DNA of 5,047 nucleotides from an uncultured Pseudomonadota bacterium (GTDB lineage Bacteria > Pseudomonadota > Alphaproteobacteria > RF32 > CAG-239): the NCBI GenBank assembly GCA_902795745.1, contig CADBMG010000058.1, positions 1 to 5,047 on the forward strand. The letters are read 5' to 3'. Shown here piece after piece: positions 1 through 5,047 of the stretch. The first letter of the stretch is position 1; each line of letters starts with the position of its first letter. The notes under the pieces are model-generated. The model saw nothing but the letters and a program-made list of their open reading frames with translations. It was not told the DNA's origin and did no database searches. Made by a program: the position numbers and the translations under genes.

Positions 1-7
1 AAGAAAT

Positions 8-34
8 TTGTCATTCTGAGGAGCATAATATAAG
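8..34 (+). promoter_or_regulatory. Possible promoter (TTGTCA / TATAAG)
   Basis: TTGTCA at 8-13 and TATAAG at 29-34 each differ by one base from the sigma-70 consensus hexamers, but the spacer is only 15 bp. The pair overlaps the repeat terminus at 10-24, so a repeat-borne promoter is conceivable. In AT-rich DNA such matches are common, so this is a weak prediction. Confidence 0.2.
10..24. repeat. Terminus of a dispersed palindromic repeat (partial copy)
   Basis: GTCATTCTGAGGAG at 10-23 matches, with one mismatch, the reverse complement of the right end of the internal repeat (GTCATCCTGAGGAG, complement of 1423-1436). Its first 11 bases also match that repeat's left end (1258-1268) with one mismatch. 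Three related termini in 5 kb suggest a repeat family. The rest of this copy is not clear: what follows at 25-53 does not obviously align with the internal element. Confidence 0.5.
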
Positions 35-38
35 AACT

Positions 39-55
39 ATTGCACAGAGTGCAAT
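39..55 (+). promoter_or_regulatory. Perfect 7-bp hairpin overlapping the first start codon
   Basis: ATTGCAC-AGA-GTGCAAT is a perfect inverted repeat with a 3-base loop. Its right arm contains the first two bases of the ATG at 54, and the weak AGAG ribosome-binding candidate lies at the loop and arm. In mRNA the stem could hide this start and favour Met6 at position 69, or it could be part of the repeat-derived leader. There is no U-tract after it, so it is not a typical intrinsic terminator. Confidence 0.4.
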
Positions 56-1109
56 GAATGTTGGGCTTATGTCAGAAGATACTTATGCAAACAAGTCCGC
101 TCAGCATAGAAAGACCTTTAAGGGATTAAAATGGTCTATAATTACCTTAATGTTAACTATAATTTCTAGTTTTATAGTAGTGGGGGATGTGTGGGCGTAT
201 GATCTTGCTTATTATGGCTATTATATCGAAGGTGGAGATTGTCCTGCCGGATATAAAAAATTAGGACCTAATTGTTATAATAGTACAACTAAAAGTTCAC
301 TCCGTCCTACTACGCCAGAAACTGTTGATCCGTTGTTAAAGAATATGCAACCTGAGCTTTATGCGCAGTTAGAAAAGGATTATGCAGCTATCCAAAAAAA
401 GAATGCGGAAAGTAGTGCTAAAAAATCAGGAGATTGCAGTAGCGTGACTTGTGGTGCAGGCGAAGTTTTGAATCCTGCAAATTGCTCCTGCGTGAAAACA
501 AAAAATGATACTGCATCTGAAATCTTGGATAAATACAGTGTAAAAGATACAGCTCCTCAGAAATTTGACAGCGTTTACGATTCTGTAGATAAGAGTGGCA
601 GTAACAAAACAGATGGTTCGGGAGAAAGCGGTGGTGGAAATTCTGCCGGAGGACAGAGCGAAGGAACAGAAGGTAGCACCACCAGCGGCTATGTTTCAAA
701 CGTGGAAGATGTAGCACAAGGGATTGATAATGATTTTGGAATGGGGATTTGTAAAGAAGGCTCAATCTTTAAGCAACTTGCCTGCCGGGCAGGTTATATT
801 GGCGATGGGTTACGTAAAGTGGCATATATCATTGCCGGATTGGCACTGATTGTGTTTTCATTTGCCGCGATATTCGGTAAAGTTAAGTGGCCGGTATTTT
901 GTACCATAGTATTTTGTTGCTTCTTGCTCTCTGTTGTGGTATTTGTGGTTAATACAATGACGGCTAAAGAAAATTCGGCAGCATGGATCGGTGGTATTAA
1001 TGATGACGGCTCGGTCGTGAGTTATCAAAGCACTAATGAGGAAATGGCCGCAAATCAGAATGTCGATGCTTCAGGTAAGCAGTTTAGCGATGAGGAAAGA
1101 CCACAGTAA
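54..1109 (+). CDS. VirB2/TrbC-like pilin-domain protein with long Cys-containing N-terminal extension
   Basis: The 351-residue product begins with a basic stretch and a hydrophobic signal peptide (about residues 27-48, possible cleavage after VWA48). Next come a Cys pair (C63, C74), a charged helical segment (about 93-124), a second Cys cluster (C128, C133, C144, C146) and a Gly/Ser-rich linker (about 181-212). C233 and C244 precede two close transmembrane helices (about 256-274 and 281-300) separated by a short GKVKW turn. Two adjacent C-terminal helices with a small basic loop are the architecture of VirB2/TrbC pilins, and virB3 and virB4 follow, which supports that role. Usual VirB2 proteins are only about 100-130 residues, so roughly 200 extra residues are unusual; a pilin-like envelope protein that does not polymerise is an alternative. 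The start is uncertain: ATG54 has only a weak AGAG upstream, Met6 (position 69) is an alternative, and the frame is open to the left edge, so translation could begin outside the window. Confidence 0.75.
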   Translation: MNVGLMSEDTYANKSAQHRKTFKGLKWSIITLMLTIISSFIVVGDVWAYDLAYYGYYIEGGDCPAGYKKLGPNCYNSTTKSSLRPTTPETVDPLLKNMQPELYAQLEKDYAAIQKKNAESSAKKSGDCSSVTCGAGEVLNPANCSCVKTKNDTASEILDKYSVKDTAPQKFDSVYDSVDKSGSNKTDGSGESGGGNSAGGQSEGTEGSTTSGYVSNVEDVAQGIDNDFGMGICKEGSIFKQLACRAGYIGDGLRKVAYIIAGLALIVFSFAAIFGKVKWPVFCTIVFCCFLLSVVVFVVNTMTAKENSAAWIGGINDDGSVVSYQSTNEEMAANQNVDASGKQFSDEERPQ

Positions 1110-1128
1110 GCTGTATAAGTTTTTGTTT

Positions 1129-1140
1129 GAGGAAAAAATG
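1129..1140 (+). promoter_or_regulatory. Ribosome binding site and start codon upstream of the repeat
   Basis: GAGG at 1129-1132 followed by an A-run and ATG at 1138 (5-base spacing) is a good Shine-Dalgarno. It lies 20 nt after the stop of the preceding gene. It is the best initiation signal between that stop and the downstream coding part of the next gene, and it is in frame with it. This is the reason for choosing 1138 over the ATGs at 1036, 1432 or 1468. Confidence 0.6.
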
Positions 1141-1905
1141 GATATTATTTTGAAGAAAATACTTTCTGTTATCGGAATTATCAGTGAATGCAAGGATGGT
1201 TCGTTCGAACATGACGTTAGTTTGTTGCGTATTTTTCACTTCAAAGCATCTTCATCTGTCATGCTGAGCGAATGTAATGAGTGTGAGCATCCTCGAACGC
1301 TAGTCCGATTATTAAGGCAGCTCTGCATGAGGAGCTTTTTACGTCGAGGTCATACCTCTTGTCAGGATAGCAGAGGTTTACCGCATTATTGTACGGAGAT
1401 TTTCACATCGGTTGCGAGCAACCTCCTCAGGATGACCGAAAAAAACGGAAAGAATATTTATTTTTCCATGATGATACTGATATTGTTTTTCTTTTTTACA
1501 GCTCCATGTCAGGCTTATGTTGAAGAAGTTGGCGGCAATCGCACGCAGATTGCGGCAGGTGACCAAAATACCGCTATGTACCGCTTGCAGGCGCGCAGTA
1601 CAATATCCTTAAAACATCTGAAAAAGATTGATGAAATGATGGCGCGCAGTCCGGAAGCCGGTGACGGCAGTGCACAAAATGTCGCGGAAGTATCACAAAT
1701 CATTCAGGCTCAGGAAAATGCCGCGATTCGCGATCAATTGGAAAAAATGAAATCAGCTGAATTATTGCTGCAAAACAAAAGTGATTTGCGTCGTCGGCAG
1801 AATGATGTTGCGCCGCAAACAATCAGTAGCTTATCTGCGTCGGAGATTCATGACGAAACGGTTGCGGCAGAGTTACGGCAATTTTTGCAAGGGAGTAACA
1901 AATGA
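1138..1905 (+). CDS. Small exported helical T4SS-operon protein with repeat-derived N-terminal insertion
   Basis: From ATG1138 the product is 255 residues. Its first 98 residues are mostly encoded by palindromic repeat DNA and look unlike a conserved protein: Cys-, Arg- and Leu-rich with no recognisable motif. Residues 99-126 form a textbook signal peptide (Lys-bearing n-region, run ILILFFFF, cleavage after PCQA126). The remaining 129 residues are charged and largely helical, with a Gln/Glu/Lys-rich coiled-coil-like segment (about 188-222). That segment loosely resembles the C-terminal helices of VirB5/TrbJ proteins, but I do not recognise the family. Between the pilin-like gene and virB3, and sharing ATGA with virB3, it is probably a periplasmic or minor-pilin T4SS component. 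Starting at ATG1432, the last bases of the repeat, would give a 157-residue protein with an ideal N-terminal signal peptide but no usable Shine-Dalgarno. ATG1468 lacks the basic n-region. The reading frame is certain downstream of about 1440; the start is not. Confidence 0.65.
   Translation: MDIILKKILSVIGIISECKDGSFEHDVSLLRIFHFKASSSVMLSECNECEHPRTLVRLLRQLCMRSFLRRGHTSCQDSRGLPHYCTEIFTSVASNLLRMTEKNGKNIYFSMMILILFFFFTAPCQAYVEEVGGNRTQIAAGDQNTAMYRLQARSTISLKHLKKIDEMMARSPEAGDGSAQNVAEVSQIIQAQENAAIRDQLEKMKSAELLLQNKSDLRRRQNDVAPQTISSLSASEIHDETVAAELRQFLQGSNK
1258..1436. repeat. Palindromic repeat element inside a coding frame
   Basis: The left end GTCATGCTGAG (1258-1268) and right end CTCAGGATGAC (1426-1436) are terminal inverted repeats with one mismatch, bounding 179 bp. 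Inside are several hairpins: AGCTC/GAGCT (1319-1323/1332-1336), GAGGT-CAT-ACCTC (1346-1358), ACCTCT/AGAGGT (1354-1359/1372-1377, alternative to the previous one) and GGTTG-CGAG-CAACC (1410-1423). There is no transposase, so it is a non-autonomous, MITE-like or RPE-like element. The true left boundary may lie further left: CATGAC at 1210-1215 is the inverted form of GTCATG at 1258-1263, and ATTTTTCACTTC (1230-1241) resembles GATTTTCACATC (1398-1409), suggesting a second degraded unit from about 1195. No clear target duplication was found. Confidence 0.65.
1319..1340 (+). terminator. Weak terminator-like hairpin within the repeat
   Basis: AGCTC and GAGCT form a 5-bp stem (plus one G-U pair) around an 8-base region, and TTTTT follows directly at 1336-1340. 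The stem is short, so any termination would be partial. It sits upstream of virB3-virB4 inside an open frame, where translating ribosomes would suppress it. Confidence 0.2.
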
Positions 1906-2192
1906 GAGAAGAAATTTTAAAAGCTGTTGCCCAACCTCCTAAATTTTTATTCGCTCCGTTTGTTCCGGCAGTAATCAATTTAGGAATTCAGTTTCCGGTA
2001 ATGTTTATCGGAATCGGTTTAGGAGATATTAACCCTTTGTTCTTTATAATAAGCATAATCATCGCTCATGCCGCATTGGTCGGATATGGAATTAAAGAAC
2101 CACATATGTCCACAATGTTACAGGCCTACGGGCGGTCAAATAAGGTTAGTAAAAATCTATATTCGGTGAAGGGAAATAAGTTTGCGCCATGA
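1902..2192 (+). CDS. virB3: VirB3 family type IV secretion protein
   Basis: This 96-residue protein has the VirB3 layout. A short N-terminal cytoplasmic segment carrying a Pro-containing motif (KAVAQPPKFLFAP) is followed by two hydrophobic segments (about residues 20-38 and 44-63) and a polar C-terminal tail with a conserved-looking KEPHMSTML stretch. VirB3 is an inner-membrane subunit that binds VirB4 and is needed for pilus assembly; its length is typical. GGGAG at 1891-1895 provides a Shine-Dalgarno six bases before the start. The start overlaps the preceding stop (ATGA, 1902-1905) and its own stop overlaps the virB4 start, so the three genes are translationally coupled. Identification rests on size, topology and position immediately before virB4; sequence conservation in this family is low. 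Confidence 0.88.
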   Translation: MREEILKAVAQPPKFLFAPFVPAVINLGIQFPVMFIGIGLGDINPLFFIISIIIAHAALVGYGIKEPHMSTMLQAYGRSNKVSKNLYSVKGNKFAP

Positions 2193-4621
2193 CAGAGTTT
2201 GATTTTGCAAGTTTATTCGTTGAAGGTTTGAGCAATATGCAGGTCGCGGTTGCGATAATCGGTATTTTATCGGCCGCATCGTTTGCCGTTTTATTAGCCA
2301 CACGTTTTGGTAACTGGGTGCTGCCTCAGCCACGCGAGTCGCGTGTTTCTGACTTTTTGCCGTTCATGAAATTGATGAGCGACGGTGTTACAATTTTGTG
2401 CAGTAACAATTCATATGCCCGTGTTTTTCGCTTGGAAGGTGTAGATTTGGAATCTGCCACTCCGGAAAAAGTTTATTCTATGATGATGGCGCGAAAATCG
2501 TGGATTGATGACTTATCAAATATGCAGGTTATTTGTCGTGTGATTACTACACGCGACAGAGTATCGTTGGAAGAAGAACGTCGCGAGTTCAACAATCCGT
2601 TATTGGAAAAAATATCGGAAATATGGTATAAAAATATGAACCGCGTTTACAGCAATAAGCACTACGTGGTGCTTTCGGTTGTTGATAGAAAAGATGCATT
2701 AAAAGATTTGAATTACGCATCGCAAAGTCTTATTTCAACGTTGGGAGAATACGGTGTAAGTCCGATGTATGAAACAGAAAATAGTGCGCCGACCGATAGT
2801 CCGTTTTATTTATTCGCGCATTTGTGCAGTCCGGTAAGCAAGCCTCAACCTAAGGTCCGCGATACCGAAGGTGCGCGATTATGCGAAATGTTAACCGCCG
2901 ACCATATTCATTTCACGCAAGAAGAGGGGATTATTCGCTTTTTCTCCGGCGATGAAGAACTTTATGAAGTGGCAATGGGGATTCGTGTTAGCGGCGAAGC
3001 AATGGATGAGAGTATGATTTATTCCCTAAACGCCATTGATAGCGAATTGGTGATTTTGCACAATATTCGTCCGATGTTTCGTTCTGAAGCTCGTATTTTA
3101 TTGGCGCAACAGCAACAAATGGCAAAAGTTACCAGTTTTTCGCTTAACGTAACCGAGCAATACGGACAAGCGTTGGCGGCGATTGATAACAGTGATAGCG
3201 ATTACCAGGCATTATGCGAATACGCTTTAACCATTATCTTGAAAGGTCACAGTAAAGAAGAAATTGATTTTGGTGAGTCGGAAGTACAACGTATTTGCCG
3301 TTCGTTCGGTGTTACTCCTGTGCGCGAAGGTTGGGTTACGCAGGCTGTGTTCTTTACGCAGTTTCCTACCTATGATACATATCCGAGAACATATCGCTAC
3401 CTTTCTCGTGTAATTGCCATGGCTGTAACCATGGATCATCCTGCGGAAGGTTTCAGTAAAAGTGACTGGGGACCGGGTGCAATTACGGTTTTCCGTACCA
3501 TGTCAGGCTCGGCATATCGCTTTCAATTCCATGTTTCCAGCGAAGAGGCTGCAGTGGCGCACTGTTGTATTATAGGACCTACCGGTCAGGGTAAAACTAC
3601 ATTATTGACGTTTTTGGCAGGTCAAGCGATGCGTCATCCGGATTTACGCGTATTTTTCTTCGACCGCTATTTGGGTGCACAGATTTTTACCCGTGCCATC
3701 GGTGGTGCTTATGTGGGTTTTGACGGCGATGATCGCAATGTATCGCTTAATCCGTTTGATTGTCCGAATACCAAAAACAATCGGAACTTTTTGCAACAAT
3801 GGATGAAAAATATTGCTATGGTTGAAAATGATGCCATGGCTGACCGTGAAGCGGCACGTGCCGTTACCACAGCATTTGATTACTTACGTCCGGAAGAAAG
3901 ATTGTTGAAAAATCTTTACAAAAGCTGTTTTTCTCCGACCGGTAAAATGCGTCGAGAACTTTATCGTTGGGTTAATCCGGAACAATACGGTCCGATTTTT
4001 AACGGTCAAAACGATAGTTTGGATTTGAAGTCCAAGCGCTTTATGGCATTTGATTTTACACACATTTTTGATGATGATACTTTGGCTCCGGCGGTCATAA
4101 GTTATATTATGCATCGTATTCAGACCGAAACCGGAGAAACAGGTGTTCCGTCGCTTATTATGATTGATGAAACAGCTCCAATGCTCAAACACCCGATGTT
4201 CCGCCATTCATTCATTACAGGTTTGCAAGAAGGACGTAAAAAACGTCAGGCTTATTTGTGCGCCTTCCAACAACCGAATATTGTTGATGAGCTTGGTGTA
4301 GGCGGGGTAATCAGAGGTCAATGCCAAACTATTATATTCTTCCGCAACCCGCAGGCTCAAGCTGAAGATTATGCAACATGGAACTTAAACCAAAGCGAAA
4401 TGGATTTTATTTTCGGTAAAACATATCGTGAATTTCCATACGCCATATTATTGTCGCGTCCGGCGACCGGAGAGTCGGTAATTTTGGATGTTGATTTGAG
4501 CGGATTGGGCAGATATTTGCGTATCTATAACTCAAGCCGTAAAAATGTTTTGCTTGTACAACAGCTTATTGCCGAGTACGGAGAGGATAAATTTGTTACA
4601 AAATATTTAAATATTGCTTAG
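2189..4621 (+). CDS. virB4: VirB4 type IV secretion ATPase
   Basis: The 810-residue product is full length for VirB4 (usually about 790-850). VirB4 hydrolyses ATP at the inner-membrane base of the secretion channel to drive pilus assembly and substrate transfer. A probable membrane helix (about residues 19-38) precedes a CagE/TrbE/VirB-type N-terminal domain (about 170-430) that includes the SEARILLAQQQQM segment and the TQFPTY and WGPGAITVFRT stretches. The C-terminal P-loop domain has Walker A GPTGQGKT (463-470), the downstream FDRYLGAQIF segment (around D492), SLNPFD (519-524), Walker B LIMIDE (656-661; D660, E661), a basic GRKKRQ stretch (682-687) and a glutamine motif AFQQPN (692-697). 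All catalytic motifs look intact. ATG2189 shares ATGA with the virB3 stop. The nearest purine-rich site (GAAGGG, 2168-2173) is rather distant, so coupling to virB3 translation probably supports initiation. Confidence 0.97.
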   Translation: MTEFDFASLFVEGLSNMQVAVAIIGILSAASFAVLLATRFGNWVLPQPRESRVSDFLPFMKLMSDGVTILCSNNSYARVFRLEGVDLESATPEKVYSMMMARKSWIDDLSNMQVICRVITTRDRVSLEEERREFNNPLLEKISEIWYKNMNRVYSNKHYVVLSVVDRKDALKDLNYASQSLISTLGEYGVSPMYETENSAPTDSPFYLFAHLCSPVSKPQPKVRDTEGARLCEMLTADHIHFTQEEGIIRFFSGDEELYEVAMGIRVSGEAMDESMIYSLNAIDSELVILHNIRPMFRSEARILLAQQQQMAKVTSFSLNVTEQYGQALAAIDNSDSDYQALCEYALTIILKGHSKEEIDFGESEVQRICRSFGVTPVREGWVTQAVFFTQFPTYDTYPRTYRYLSRVIAMAVTMDHPAEGFSKSDWGPGAITVFRTMSGSAYRFQFHVSSEEAAVAHCCIIGPTGQGKTTLLTFLAGQAMRHPDLRVFFFDRYLGAQIFTRAIGGAYVGFDGDDRNVSLNPFDCPNTKNNRNFLQQWMKNIAMVENDAMADREAARAVTTAFDYLRPEERLLKNLYKSCFSPTGKMRRELYRWVNPEQYGPIFNGQNDSLDLKSKRFMAFDFTHIFDDDTLAPAVISYIMHRIQTETGETGVPSLIMIDETAPMLKHPMFRHSFITGLQEGRKKRQAYLCAFQQPNIVDELGVGGVIRGQCQTIIFFRNPQAQAEDYATWNLNQSEMDFIFGKTYREFPYAILLSRPATGESVILDVDLSGLGRYLRIYNSSRKNVLLVQQLIAEYGEDKFVTKYLNIA

Positions 4622-4700
4622 GTTTTTAAAAAAGTATTTTATTAGTCTGGGAGCTATGATAAGCTTAAAATAGAAAACAATATGGACGGAGGTCATAACC
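4622..4700 (+). promoter_or_regulatory. Short intergenic gap with strong Shine-Dalgarno
   Basis: This AT-rich 79-bp spacer separates virB4 from the next gene, unlike the overlapping junctions upstream. GGAGGT at 4688-4693, seven bases before ATG4701, is the strongest ribosome binding site in the window and suggests higher translation of the following secreted protein. TATGAT at 4655-4660 could be a -10 box, but no convincing -35 lies 16-18 bp upstream. No GC-rich terminator hairpin is visible, so read-through from virB4 is likely. Confidence 0.5.
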
Positions 4701-5047
4701 ATGAATAGAATGCAAAAACACCTTAAAAAAATTGCTTTAAGTGCGGCAATGGTTATAGCTTTCGGGACATATTCGGCACAGGCGATGATTCCGCTACCGG
4801 TATTTGATACCGGAGAGATAATGTCTATGGTCAAACAGGTTGGTGAAAATGTAAAGCAAACCGCCATTAAATCAGCTATTAATATGGCGATTACCGGCAA
4901 TGTTTCAATGAAAGGCTTCGGTGCTATGGGTGGAGCTTTGTTTGCCGATGTAAAATCAAGTGTTGCGGGATACGCCAACGGGCAACTTAATAATGTTATG
5001 GGCAGTTTGCAAGAGACTGCCGGAGCGGCTATCAGCAGTGCCAAAGG
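4701..5047 (+). CDS. Exported T4SS-operon protein, VirB5-like candidate (3' end cut by window)
   Basis: The frame is open from ATG4701 to the window edge (115 complete codons, no stop). The N-terminus is a clear signal peptide: basic MNRMQKHLKK, hydrophobic core to about residue 24, cleavage after SAQA28. The mature start MIPLPVFDTGEIMSMVKQ, a short Pro/Asp segment leading into a helix, recalls the mature N-termini of VirB5/TrbJ minor pilins, and VirB5 commonly follows VirB4 in VirB operons. After that the sequence is rich in small residues (Ala, Gly, Ser, Met; about 55-115) and looks amphipathic rather than membrane-spanning. The perfect Shine-Dalgarno fixes the start. Assignment to VirB5 is by position and N-terminal style only; an unrelated periplasmic component or secreted protein remains possible. 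Confidence 0.7.
   Translation, partial: MNRMQKHLKKIALSAAMVIAFGTYSAQAMIPLPVFDTGEIMSMVKQVGENVKQTAIKSAINMAITGNVSMKGFGAMGGALFADVKSSVAGYANGQLNNVMGSLQETAGAAISSAK

Noticed and set aside
418..765. Minus-strand open frame of 115 codons
   Set aside because: It is antisense to the Cys-containing and Gly/Ser-rich part of the pilin-like gene, with a low-complexity Leu/His/Arg-rich translation and no domain or supporting context.
781..793. Palindrome CCTGCC-G-GGCAGG in the pilin-like gene
   Set aside because: It lies in well-supported coding sequence (A-C-R-A-G), the single-base centre makes a poor hairpin, and there is no T-run; probably chance.
1036..1137. Upstream in-frame ATG at 1036 as the start of the second gene
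   Set aside because: It would overlap the pilin-like gene by 74 bp and lacks a good Shine-Dalgarno. ATG1138 has a better site just after the upstream stop.
3419..3436. Two CCATGG palindromes close together in virB4
   Set aside because: They encode conserved-looking VirB4 sequence and nothing around them suggests a regulatory site.
3884..4207. Minus-strand open frame of 107 codons
   Set aside because: It lies wholly opposite the catalytic domain of virB4, including the Walker B region, so it is a shadow.
4607..5044. Minus-strand open frame of 145 codons
   Set aside because: It is antisense to the gene at 4701, which has a consensus Shine-Dalgarno and a clear signal peptide. The reverse translation is a hydrophobic shadow of Ala/Gly codons.
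1..5047. CRISPR array, tRNA or rRNA gene, or transposase
   Set aside because: No regularly spaced direct repeats, cloverleaf-like sequence, rRNA-like tract or transposase-like protein was seen on either strand.

Overview
The window is part of a plus-strand operon for a VirB-type (P-type) type IV secretion system. The organism is probably an AT-rich alphaproteobacterium, perhaps host- or gut-associated. That assignment is an inference from VirB-like gene content, moderate-to-low GC and short palindromic repeats lying inside or beside genes; the window has no rRNA or other phylogenetic marker.

Layout from left to right. (1) Positions 1-53 carry one end of a dispersed-repeat-like sequence (GTCATTCTGAGGAG) and a perfect 7-bp hairpin that reaches into the first start codon. 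(2) 54-1109 encodes a 351-residue exported or membrane protein. It has a signal peptide, two small Cys clusters, a Gly/Ser-rich linker and a C-terminal pair of transmembrane helices that resembles a VirB2/TrbC pilin core. (3) 1138-1905 is an unrecognised gene whose 3' part encodes a small secreted helical protein. Its 5' part runs in frame through a palindromic repeat bounded by GTCATGCTGAG and CTCAGGATGAC (1258-1436). (4) 1902-2192 is virB3. (5) 2189-4621 is virB4, the full-length ATPase with intact Walker A and B motifs. (6) After a 79-bp gap with a strong Shine-Dalgarno, 4701 to the right edge is the start of a secreted protein in the position where virB5 would be expected. It is cut by the window end.

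The genes fit one machine. The VirB2-like protein would supply pilus or envelope subunits. VirB3 and VirB4 form the inner-membrane assembly and energy module, and are translationally coupled through ATGA overlaps. The two small exported proteins are candidate minor-pilin (VirB5-like) or periplasmic components. No coupling protein, relaxase, VirB6-VirB11 or effector lies in the window, so conjugation and protein delivery cannot be told apart.

The two most notable observations are the palindromic repeat read in frame inside a secretion-operon gene, reminiscent of Rickettsia palindromic elements, and the very large N-terminal extension on the pilin-like protein.
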